A stretch of 64,000 bases of DNA from contig NZ_PRDM01000004.1 in the NCBI RefSeq assembly GCF_015182285.1, positions 62,001 to 126,000 on the forward strand, given 5' to 3'. This document shows positions 1-8,600 of the stretch, piece by piece. The stretch is from Flavobacterium hungaricum (lineage in GTDB: Bacteria > Bacteroidota > Bacteroidia > Flavobacteriales > Flavobacteriaceae). Made by a program: the position numbers and the translations under genes. A model generated the notes under the pieces. The model had not been told where the DNA came from. It did no database searches and saw only the letters and a list, made by a program, of their open reading frames with translations. The stretch's first letter is position 1, and each line of letters begins with the position of its first letter.

Positions 1-1470
1 TCGTTAACCGCTACCCACCAGCAAAATACACAAACAGAGGACATCATCATGACGTTGCCTGCATTACAGGGAAGTATTGACCGTATTTATCCTTTTGTTG
101 GAAAAAGCGGTGTAAAGAAAGGTTTGATCAAAAACATCAACTTACAGTACAACGTAAGCGGTAAAAACTATTTTAAAACTAAGGACTCTTTGTTTTTCAA
201 ACCGCAGATGTTTAATGATGCACAGCTTGGACTGCAGCAGACTATTCCGATTAGTACCAACTTTAAAATATTTAAATATTTTAGTGCCGGAGCCTCTACT
301 ACTTATCAGGAAACTTGGGTAAACAAAACAATTGCTAAAGATTATAGTGCTGCCCAGGGAGAAGTTGTTTCGAGTCCGGTTAGTGGTTTTGATTCTTTTA
401 GAACTTATAATTTCAGCACCAATTTAGGAACAACTATTTACGGTACGTTTAATTTTGGAGAAGACAAAAAAATCCAAGCCATCAGACATGTAATGCGTCC
501 GAGCTTAACTTATTCTTATACGCCGAGTTTTGAACGTTATTATGACGATTATACCCTTGATGCTTCTGGAAGGATTACAGGACAGTATACACGTTTTGAA
601 AATGGTATTTTTGGACAGCCTGGTAAAGACAATTCAAATATCGTAGGTTTCTCATTAAGCAATACTTTTGAAGCAAAAGTACGCGACAAAGACAGCACCA
701 AGACCGAGCCTAAAAAAATAATGCTTTTAAATAACTTAAACTTTAATACGAGTTATAATTTTAACGCAGACGGAAAAACAGTTCTTGGATGGTCTCCTGT
801 TTTAATAAGCGGTGGAACTCAGTTTTTTGATAACAAACTGAACATGAACTTTGGTGCTACATTAGACCCGTATGCAATAGACAATTCTGGTGTAAGAATT
901 AATAAATACAATATCGACAACGGCGGTAGTTTATTTAGAATGACGAGTGCGAATCTTACTTTAAATTATTCGTTTTCAAATAAAGGCAGCGGCAAAGAAA
1001 AAAATGAACAGAGTCAGCGGAATGGAGGGCGAAACGATGACTTGTTTGGAACCAATACAGATCTGAATGACACCAGGAACAGTCAGTTTGCTGATGATCC
1101 CGAAAGAGAAGAAGATGATGTAATTACCGAATTCTTTAATTCTAAGATTCCTTGGGACATGACTCTTGCGTATTCTTTGACCTATCAAAATGTCAACCGA
1201 GAGAGCAAAATAAGCGGTAACTCGCTCATGGTTTCTATAAATATGGATATTACTCCTAAATGGAAAGGAGGAGTCTCTACAGGTTACGATTTTGTACAAA
1301 AAGGAGTTACTTTTACTCAATTCCGTTTTGAGCGCGATTTATTAAGCTGGCGAATGGCTTTTAACTACCAGCCACTTGGAACAAACTCTAACTGGAATTT
1401 CTTTATTGGAATTAAATCAGGAATGCTTAGTGACATTAAATGGAACAAGCGAAGTGTTTCTACCCGATAA
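1..1470 (+). CDS. lptD: LptD-type outer membrane LPS assembly protein, C-terminal part (5' end cut by window)
   Basis: The reading frame is open from base 1, so the first ATG at 49 is internal and the gene starts outside the window. The visible 490 residues are rich in alternating aromatic and polar strands typical of an outer membrane beta-barrel, with a conserved MRPSLTYSYTPSF stretch around residue 165 and an acidic, low-complexity loop near residues 330-370. It ends in SDIKW followed by basic residues, as Bacteroidota LptD proteins do. LptD inserts lipopolysaccharide into the outer leaflet. The ridA gene follows after 23 bases, an order I recall from other flavobacteria. SprA or another gliding barrel is less likely because of the short tail and the neighbour. 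Confidence 0.75.
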   Translation, partial: SLTATHQQNTQTEDIIMTLPALQGSIDRIYPFVGKSGVKKGLIKNINLQYNVSGKNYFKTKDSLFFKPQMFNDAQLGLQQTIPISTNFKIFKYFSAGASTTYQETWVNKTIAKDYSAAQGEVVSSPVSGFDSFRTYNFSTNLGTTIYGTFNFGEDKKIQAIRHVMRPSLTYSYTPSFERYYDDYTLDASGRITGQYTRFENGIFGQPGKDNSNIVGFSLSNTFEAKVRDKDSTKTEPKKIMLLNNLNFNTSYNFNADGKTVLGWSPVLISGGTQFFDNKLNMNFGATLDPYAIDNSGVRINKYNIDNGGSLFRMTSANLTLNYSFSNKGSGKEKNEQSQRNGGRNDDLFGTNTDLNDTRNSQFADDPEREEDDVITEFFNSKIPWDMTLAYSLTYQNVNRESKISGNSLMVSINMDITPKWKGGVSTGYDFVQKGVTFTQFRFERDLLSWRMAFNYQPLGTNSNWNFFIGIKSGMLSDIKWNKRSVSTR

Positions 1471-1493
1471 AACATCGAATAAAACTAATTATT

Positions 1494-1874
1494 ATGAAAA
1501 AAATCATTTTTACCGACAAAGCACCAGCTCCTATCGGTCCGTATAACCAAGCTGTATTATCTGGAAATACGCTTTATGCTTCTGGACAAATTGCAATTAA
1601 TCCATCATCTGGTGAATTGGTTACAGAAAATATCCATGATGAGACGCATCAGGTAATGCAAAATATAGCTGCCATCTTAGAGGCTGCAGGAATGACATTT
1701 GAGAACGTTGTAAAGTCTACAATCTTCATTATGGACATGAACAACTTTGGCGCAATCAATACGATTTACGGTTCTTATTTTAACGAAAAAACCGCTCCAG
1801 CTCGTGAAACGGTTCAAGTGGCTTGCCTGCCAAAAAATGTTAATGTAGAAATTTCTATAATCGCAGTGCAATAG
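1494..1874 (+). CDS. ridA: RidA family reactive enamine/imine deaminase
   Basis: A 126-residue protein of the YjgF/YER057c/UK114 family, which hydrolyses reactive 2-aminoacrylate and related enamines released by PLP enzymes. The start at 1494 gives the family N-terminus MKKIIFTDKAPAPIGPYNQA; the open frame begins earlier at 1440, inside lptD, but that extension has no family support. Visible family features are the early APIGPYNQA, the ASGQIA segment, and near the C-terminus the APARETVQVACLP stretch holding the conserved arginine that binds substrate carboxylate. Length matches the family (about 125-130). Its 3' end overlaps the convergent mgsA gene by 20 bases. Confidence 0.93.
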   Translation: MKKIIFTDKAPAPIGPYNQAVLSGNTLYASGQIAINPSSGELVTENIHDETHQVMQNIAAILEAAGMTFENVVKSTIFIMDMNNFGAINTIYGSYFNEKTAPARETVQVACLPKNVNVEISIIAVQ

Positions 1875-2229
1875 CATCTAATAATAATTGTGCCGTTGCT
1901 TCATTGGTTGCCAGCGGCACATTATGTACATCACAAACACGAATCAGCATATTAATATCTGCTTCATGCGGATGGCTCGACAGAGGATCTTTAAAAAAGA
2001 AAACCATTTGAGTAATCCCTTCTGCTACCCTGCCCGCAATCTGTGCATCACCTCCAAGCGGTCCCGACAGCATTCTTTGAGTTTTAAATCCCGCAGCTTC
2101 TGCCTTTCCCCCTGTGGTCCCTGTACCAATCAGCCTTATTTTTTCATTGTGCAAAACGGCTTCATTTTTAATCAAAAAATCAATTAAATCTGCCTTTTTG
2201 CCATCATGAGCAATAATAGCAATTTCCAT
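1855..2229 (-). CDS. mgsA: Methylglyoxal synthase
   Basis: A 124-residue protein that converts dihydroxyacetone phosphate to methylglyoxal and phosphate. I chose the start at 2229 (MEIAIIAHDGKK), because the frame's upstream 12 residues run into the preceding kinase gene and are not conserved. Visible motifs are the phosphate-binding GTGTTGG segment, SGPLGGDAQIA with the catalytic aspartate, and the C-terminal FFFKDPLSSHPHEADI block with a conserved histidine. It begins 10 bases after the kinase gene ends, so the two are probably one operon. Placed beside gapA and pfkA, it would act as the phosphate-releasing bypass of lower glycolysis. The 3' end overlaps ridA. Confidence 0.93.
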   Translation of the reverse strand: MEIAIIAHDGKKADLIDFLIKNEAVLHNEKIRLIGTGTTGGKAEAAGFKTQRMLSGPLGGDAQIAGRVAEGITQMVFFFKDPLSSHPHEADINMLIRVCDVHNVPLATNEATAQLLLDAIALRL

Positions 2230-2239
2230 AAAACCAGAA

Positions 2240-3091
2240 CTATTGATTAGCGACATGATAAGCAATTAATCCATCAATAGGTCTTCTTAATACATTCCCT
2301 AATTGAAGTTCATATTTATTAAACGTCTCTTGTAATTCTTCTTTTAAATAAAAGGCAATAGAACCTACAAAATGTACCGGTACTTCTTTGCAGTTATCAA
2401 ATTGTTTGATGTAGTTCTTAACGAAAGATTTCATTCCTTTGAAGATAATTTTTCTACAAAATTCTGTGTCTTTGTGTTTGATTAAAAACTTAGCAAATGT
2501 TGCTAAATAAGCATTTGGATTTGGTTCTTTGTATAATTTATTCTTGATAAAATCTGCATCAAGATTATATTCTTTTTCAAATTCTACCGCCAGTTCTTTT
2601 GGCATTTTATTGAAGTAATATTTTCTGATCAATTCTTTTCCGAAAACATTTCCGCTGCAGTCGTCCATAGCAATATAACCTAAAGACTGTACTTTTTGAT
2701 GCAATACTTTTCCATCAAAATAACTGCAGTTTGACCCCGTTCCTAAAATACTCACAATTGCTTCTTGACCTTTTGGAGTCGTTGCATAAACTGCCGCATA
2801 AGTATCTTCGTGAACTTCTACAATTGCATTTACAAAAAATTCTCTAAAGATTTCTGTCAACGCTTTCTGCATTCTTTCAGTACCGCATCCCGCTCCGTAA
2901 AAGAACAAGTGAGTTGCATTATTTTTATTTTGTAAGATATCAAAACGGTCACTAATTCTAGCAATAACTTCTGGACCGTCAAGAATTTCAGGATTTAATC
3001 CTAAAGTTTGTGTCGTGAATAATACTTTTCCATTATCATCAATTGCAATCCAATCGGCTTTAGTAGATCCACTATCAACTATTAATTTCAT
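2240..3091 (-). CDS. BadF/BadG-type ATPase, N-acetylglucosamine kinase-like
   Basis: A 283-residue protein of the ASKHA (actin-like) sugar kinase fold. The phosphate 1 motif is MKLIVDSGSTKADW at the N-terminus; the phosphate 2 region is SILGTGSNCSYF near residue 118, followed by the GYIAMDDCSGNVFGKELI block. Related proteins are annotated as N-acetylglucosamine kinase or BadF/BadG/BcrA/BcrD ATPases. The substrate cannot be read from sequence; an amino sugar from peptidoglycan or chitin is the usual proposal. It leads an operon with mgsA, downstream of but separated by a terminator from pfkA-gapA. Confidence 0.8.
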   Translation of the reverse strand: MKLIVDSGSTKADWIAIDDNGKVLFTTQTLGLNPEILDGPEVIARISDRFDILQNKNNATHLFFYGAGCGTERMQKALTEIFREFFVNAIVEVHEDTYAAVYATTPKGQEAIVSILGTGSNCSYFDGKVLHQKVQSLGYIAMDDCSGNVFGKELIRKYYFNKMPKELAVEFEKEYNLDADFIKNKLYKEPNPNAYLATFAKFLIKHKDTEFCRKIIFKGMKSFVKNYIKQFDNCKEVPVHFVGSIAFYLKEELQETFNKYELQLGNVLRRPIDGLIAYHVANQ

Positions 3092-3165
3092 TTTTTTTTG
3101 TTTTTGGATTAGTTCTTCTTTAATAAGTGTACTTTATACATTAATTAAAGACATAACAAAATAAG

Positions 3166-3197
3166 AAAATCCCGTTACTTTTCGATAACGGGATTTT
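3166..3197 (-). terminator. Rho-independent terminator of the pfkA-gapA operon
   Basis: A 12-bp perfect stem (AAAATCCCGTTA against TAACGGGATTTT) with an 8-base loop lies 16 bases past the gapA stop. On the minus strand it runs into a T-rich stretch (TTTTCTTATTTTG). It separates gapA from the downstream kinase-mgsA pair. Confidence 0.85.
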
Positions 3198-3213
3198 GTA
3201 AAAATATAAAATA

Positions 3214-4218
3214 TTATTTCAAACCTGCGATATGCACAGATAAATCGATCAATTTACTTGAGTATCCGTACTCATTATCATACCAAGATACCAATTTGAA
3301 GAAAGTAGAGTTTAATCCGATTCCAGCAGTAGCATCAATGATTGAAGTTCTTTTGTCAGAAATAAAATCTTGAGAAACAACTGCATCTTCAGTATATCCT
3401 AAGATTCCTTTTAATTCATTTTCAGAAGCTTTTTTCAAAACTGCCATAATTTCTTCGTAAGAAGTTTCTTTTGCAACTTTTACAGTTAAATCTACAGTAG
3501 AAACGTCTGCAGTCGGTACACGGAAAGCCATACCCGTTAATTTACCATTCAACTCAGGAATAACTTTTCCTACTGCTTTTGCAGCACCTGTAGATGAAGG
3601 AATAATATTGATTGCAGCAGCACGTCCACCTCTCCAGTCTTTTCTAGAAGGTCCGTCAGCAGTCATTTGAGTTGAAGTAGTTGCGTGAACAGTTGTCATT
3701 AAAGCCTCAACAATTCCGAAGTTATCATTGATAACTTTAGCTAATGGAGCTAAACAGTTTGTAGTACAAGAAGCGTTAGAAACAACTACGTCAGAAGCTT
3801 TTGCTGTTTCGTGGTTAACTCCCATTACAAACATTGGAGCATCTGCAGATGGAGCAGAAATAATTACTTTTTTAGCACCACCTTTAATGTGCTCATTTGC
3901 AGTTTCAATAGTTGTGAAGATACCAGTACATTCTGCAACAACATCAACATCAACTTCATTCCATTTTAAGTCAGCAGGATTTCTTTCTGCAGTAATACGG
4001 ATGTTTCTTCCGTTTACATATAGTTTTCCTTCTTTTACTTCTACAGTTCCATCAAAACGACCGTGAACTGAATCATATTTTAATAAATAAGCTAAGTGAT
4101 CAACGTCTAACAAGTCATTGATTGCAACAACTTCTACATTATCTCTATTGAAAGATTCTCTAAAAACGATTCTTCCGATACGTCCAAATCCGTTTATTCC
4201 TAATTTTACTTTTGACAT
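3214..4218 (-). CDS. gapA: Glyceraldehyde-3-phosphate dehydrogenase, type I
   Basis: A 334-residue enzyme that oxidises glyceraldehyde 3-phosphate to 1,3-bisphosphoglycerate with NAD. The Rossmann motif is LGINGFGRIGRIV at residues 4-16, and AINDL at about residue 33 is the usual NAD-binding form. The catalytic cysteine sits in SNASCTTNCLAPLAK near residue 150; the ATTSTQMTADGPSRKDWRGGRAA segment and the C-terminal SWYDNEYGYS follow. Length is normal. It lies 90 bases after pfkA, and a strong terminator follows, so pfkA-gapA is likely one transcription unit with glycolytic flux as its theme. Confidence 0.97.
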   Translation of the reverse strand: MSKVKLGINGFGRIGRIVFRESFNRDNVEVVAINDLLDVDHLAYLLKYDSVHGRFDGTVEVKEGKLYVNGRNIRITAERNPADLKWNEVDVDVVAECTGIFTTIETANEHIKGGAKKVIISAPSADAPMFVMGVNHETAKASDVVVSNASCTTNCLAPLAKVINDNFGIVEALMTTVHATTSTQMTADGPSRKDWRGGRAAAINIIPSSTGAAKAVGKVIPELNGKLTGMAFRVPTADVSTVDLTVKVAKETSYEEIMAVLKKASENELKGILGYTEDAVVSQDFISDKRTSIIDATAGIGLNSTFFKLVSWYDNEYGYSSKLIDLSVHIAGLK

Positions 4219-4308
4219 TTTACTAAATTTTTGTTTTTGTTTTATTACACTAATTCAAAGTCTAATTTCCTCACAATAAACTTCTCCCTTTTTTAAACTT
4301 TATATGGT

Positions 4309-5295
4309 TTATGTCGACATAATGTCTGACACTCTTAATAATTCTCTATCAATTTCTGATTTCCCTTTGATAGCCTGTTCAAGCGGTGTTAAAGTCACTT
4401 TATCTTCACGAAGACCAACCATATAATTTGATTTTCCTTCGATTAAAGATTCAACTGCTTTTACTCCTAAACGGCTGGCCAAAACACGGTCAAAACAAGA
4501 TGGTGATCCCCCGCGCTGCATGTGTCCTAAAACAGAAACTCTTACATCGTACTCAGGCAGATTAGCTTCAACGTAATCTTTTAATTCGAATACATTTTTA
4601 CCAATTTTATCTCCTTCTGCAATAACTACTATACTAGATGATTTTCCTGAAGCTTTACTTTTTTGAAGTGAATCTAACAAACGGTCTAAACCTAAATCTT
4701 CTTCAGGAATAAGAATTTCTTCGGCTCCTGCACCAATTCCGGCATTTAGAGCAATATGACCCGCATCTCTACCCATAACCTCTACAAAGAACAGGCGGTT
4801 ATGTGAACTTGCAGTATCACGAATTTTATCAATACAATCTACTACAGTATTCAAAGCCGTATCGTACCCTAAAGTAAAACTTGTACCATAAATATCATTA
4901 TCGATTGTCCCTGGAATTCCCATTACTGGAAAATCATATTCTGCATTAAAAATTAATCCGCCGGTAAAACTTCCGTCACCACCAATAACAACCAAAGCAT
5001 CAATCCCAGCTTTCAGAAGATTTTCATGAGCTTTTTTTCTACCTTCTGGAGTTCTAAAATCAACAGAACGAGCCGATTTTAAGATAGTTCCTCCCTTGTT
5101 CACAATATTATTTACACTTCTAGGCCCCATTTCTTTGAAGTCTCCTTCAATCATTCCTTGGTAACCTCTATAAATTCCGATGCATTCTATATTATGGTAT
5201 GCGCAAGTTCGAACAACAGATCTTATTGCCGCATTCATTCCAGGTGAATCTCCTCCCGAGGTAAGAACACCTACTTTTTTTATTGTTTTTGGCAT
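4309..5295 (-). CDS. pfkA: ATP-dependent 6-phosphofructokinase
   Basis: A 328-residue cytoplasmic enzyme phosphorylating fructose 6-phosphate. It shows the N-terminal nucleotide loop GVLTSGGDSPGMNAAIR, the GGDGSFTGG motif around residue 104 and the catalytic GTIDNDI loop near residue 129. A glycine rather than aspartate after GGD marks the ATP-using form rather than the pyrophosphate form. MGRDAGHIAL and GHMQRGGSPS complete the substrate site. Start at ATG 5295 fits the family N-terminus. It is the first gene of a unit with gapA; a promoter candidate lies at 5323-5350. Confidence 0.97.
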   Translation of the reverse strand: MPKTIKKVGVLTSGGDSPGMNAAIRSVVRTCAYHNIECIGIYRGYQGMIEGDFKEMGPRSVNNIVNKGGTILKSARSVDFRTPEGRKKAHENLLKAGIDALVVIGGDGSFTGGLIFNAEYDFPVMGIPGTIDNDIYGTSFTLGYDTALNTVVDCIDKIRDTASSHNRLFFVEVMGRDAGHIALNAGIGAGAEEILIPEEDLGLDRLLDSLQKSKASGKSSSIVVIAEGDKIGKNVFELKDYVEANLPEYDVRVSVLGHMQRGGSPSCFDRVLASRLGVKAVESLIEGKSNYMVGLREDKVTLTPLEQAIKGKSEIDRELLRVSDIMST

Positions 5296-5322
5296 TATTT
5301 AAGTATTAAAGTGTAAAATTAG

Positions 5323-5350
5323 CAAACATTCAGCACTTCTCAGGTTACAA
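5323..5350 (-). promoter_or_regulatory. Candidate Bacteroidota promoter for pfkA-gapA
   Basis: On the minus strand a TTG (5348-5350) is followed after 17 bases by AATGTTTG (5323-5330), one base off the TAnnTTTG -7 consensus. It would start transcription about 20 bases before the pfkA ATG. Motif reading only. Confidence 0.35.
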
Positions 5351-5548
5351 TTATCATAAATTAATAAAATATGTTAAATTCAAACGTTTTCGTTAATAAG
5401 TTTTTTCTATGAAAAAATTTCATTAAAAATAATAAAACGCTATTTTTTTGATTAAATCGTCAAAATTAACAATACCCTATTGAAGTGTTATAAAAATAGA
5501 ATTTCCCGCTCACTTGGAAAAATCTGAAAACGGCCCTAAATTTAGCAC

Positions 5549-5578
5549 AAAAAAAACCATTATGAGAATAATGGTTTT
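5549..5578 (-). terminator. Rho-independent terminator of tamB
   Basis: An 11-bp perfect stem, AAAACCATTAT against ATAATGGTTTT, with a 4-base loop, sits 25 bases past the tamB stop. On the minus strand it continues into eight T residues. Confidence 0.85.
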
Positions 5579-5603
5579 ATAAATAGCTATTTTTAACAAA
5601 GTG

Positions 5604-8600
5604 TTAATAATCATTGTCTGGAATAAGCCCTTGATTATTGGATGGTTCTTGCTTTTTCTTCTTTTCTTCTTCTTTTTTCTTTTTCTCTTCCTCTTCTTTG
5701 GCTTTCTTTTTATTTTTCTCAGAATCTTTCTTACTAGAGAAATTCACAAAATCAGGATTTAGATACGAATCCGGCAGATCATCATTAGAGCTTTTTCCTG
5801 CTTTTTCTATTTTATGATTTTTAAAAAGTTTATTAACTAATTCGCTGAAAGTGTCAAAATCAACCTCATACGAAATACCAACTCCTTGTGTATAACCAAT
5901 TCCCTGCCCTATATAACTGATATCATTTTCTTTATTAAACAATCGCAGGTTCATTGTTCCATCTTCATTGACACGGTACAAGACCTCAATATCTCCCACA
6001 ATGGCAGATTCATTTACACCACCCACCGGTACACCCAGTTTACCATTAATAGTGATACGTTCATTGACCTGAGAAGAAATATTAGCCTGAAAACGTCCGT
6101 CGGCTTCCTGCCCCATTCTACGGTCGGCTGCACTATAGGTAAAATCAACATTTACTTTATCATTATCTGATTTTACGATACCGCCAAATAAACTGGAAAC
6201 CGTTTCTGATAAGGTACCAGAGAAATCTCCCTGACTGAATCCGTCTGTACTCATAAACGAACCTGTGGACAATAAATACAACGCTTGTGTCTGACGAATG
6301 TCTTTATCATCAAGCTTATATTGAATTTCTGATTTTAGCACATTACTAACAGAAGGGAACTGAATATCAAAATTAGGTTCTGGACTTGCTAAATCCCCTC
6401 TTAATCCAATTACCACTTCTACAGGAACTTTTTTATTGAATGAAGAAGTATTATCTAAAAGCACAGCAGGATTGGCATTTGTTTTATAAACTGCTTCCAG
6501 ATTCAACTGGGCACGCATGGGGTTTCCTTCCCAAATAATAGAGCCTCCTTTTTTAACCGAGAATTTTTTATCAATAAGTCCGCCGTATTTAAAATTATAC
6601 GTTCCTTCGTATGCCTGGAAATCTCCCCACATATTAAATTTACCAAGCGTATTAATCTTAAATAAAAGCGATCCGTATCCTTTTCCTTTCATACCATGAC
6701 CAGAATTTCGATCGAGAATAACCTCTACCTCGGCATCCGGCGTAATATCAAAATCAAATTCCAGCTCAAGGCCATTATAGTTTCGTGTTTTCTCTACAAT
6801 TCCGTTGGCTAGATTGTATTTTTCTTTTGGTGTAACAAAATGAATCCAGCTGCTTTCTCCAACACTTTGTGTATTGTTAATTGGAATTTTGACTTCTGTA
6901 CCTTTTTCAGATTTTGCATCAACCTTAATAAAAAGACTTTCAACAGGCCCTCTTATGCTCGCAGAACCGTTTATAAATGCAGTACCAAAATACGCCGCAT
7001 CTTCACTGTCTTTGGTATCAAGTGCCAATAATCTTTTCGAAGTAATATTTAAATCAAGTTTCCAATCACCAAAATTATGATGCTCAATACTTCCGTTCAA
7101 CAAACCTTTTGTACCGTATTTAGTATCGGTAAGCTGATTATTTCTAAACAAAAACTTTTCGTTAGTTAAATCGATAACCGTTCTGTCGCTCAATTCGTAA
7201 TCGATATTAAGATACGGAATAGTCATACCCGCTTTTTCTACATACAATCTTCCGTTGATCTCTGGCTTTTTCAGATTACCAACTACTGCTGCGTTTCCAG
7301 AAACCGAACCGCGGATATTAGACAAAACATCGCCGCCAACTGTTCCTAAAGTAGCCAGATTAAAACCTTCAAGTTTCAGATTCATATCCAGCATTGTTTC
7401 TTTATTTTCTACCGCAAAAGTTCCGTTTGCTCTAAAGGATTCTGTAAATCCGTTTTGGATAGAAGAATTTACAGTGAATTTTTTAAAGCTTTCGTCTCCG
7501 GAAATATCAAAGTTCAGCGTTCCCAATTCGATTTTATTCAAATTAAGATGGTCAATTTTTATAGAAGCTGTGGGCTGGTATACACTCTTATTCTGTTTGT
7601 AATTGACACTTCCGTTCAAATTACCATTAAATACAAATTTAGAATTGAGCGGTGTAATTTTATTAATATCAACATCTTCAAAATTTAAGACGAGATCTTT
7701 GTAATCACTGCCTTTTATGACACCATTTAAATCAATTTTCTGATTTTCGTGCGACAAGACAATATTATCAATCGTAAAATTTTTAAAATACTGGTCAAAA
7801 ATAATTTGATTGTCTTTTTCTGCATCTTCGTTTAAATACCATAAATAGTCCTTAAACTTCATTTCAGACTTTTTAATTCCGACAATGTTGTTTTTATTTT
7901 TATCTATAGTATGATACAAATCAAGATTAAAATAATCTTCACCTTGATTACCGCCCTTAAATTCAGAACGTACAAACAAAGTATCTTTTGCCGTAACATT
8001 AATCAAGTTGAAATCGCGTATCTTATAGTAAGGCGTTTTGATACTGTCCAATTCGATATAAGCATTATAAAGCGCATTTTTATTATCGATATTGATACGG
8101 ATATTGTCAAAAGTATTTTTGGCAGCGGTAATTTTCTGAGATCTGAAACGGAATTTGAATTCTTGCAGATCTGAATCGATTTTTCCTCGTACAACAGTGG
8201 AAGAATCAATATTGATTTCCGGATAAAGCATTTCGACCACTTTATCGTAAACATGAAAATTAAAACGGAGAAACTGTCCTTTTTTAACCTTATAAGGTTT
8301 ATAGTTGGTATAAAGACTTCCGACAGAATTCATTACCAATTTATCTAGTTGCGCAAACTGAAATTTACCTACGATTTTTCCGTTAACCACATCAGAAGAA
8401 TTTATGGTTATCGTTCTTAGTTTGTTTTCGTCAAAATTAGAATTAATGCTTACTTCGTCAAAAACATAAGTCGATTTTGGATTTTGATAAACAGCATCTT
8501 TAATGTACACAGCTCCCTGCAGGTTTTCTATAGAATTTCCTGTAACCTGTACTACGGCATCTCCTGTAAAATGAGATATCGAATCTGAAACAAATTTTAG

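Larger units (their letters stand above)
5296..5603. other. Intergenic region between pfkA and tamB
   Basis: About 308 bases without a gene. The left part holds the leader and likely promoter of pfkA (minus strand), the right part the tamB terminator. The middle (about 5360-5540) is very AT-rich and I see no further structure or short gene in it. Confidence 0.6.

Noticed and set aside
1..1470. First gene read as SprA or another gliding/type IX secretion barrel
   Set aside because: The conserved MRPSLTYSYTPSF segment, the barrel end and the ridA neighbour fit LptD better.
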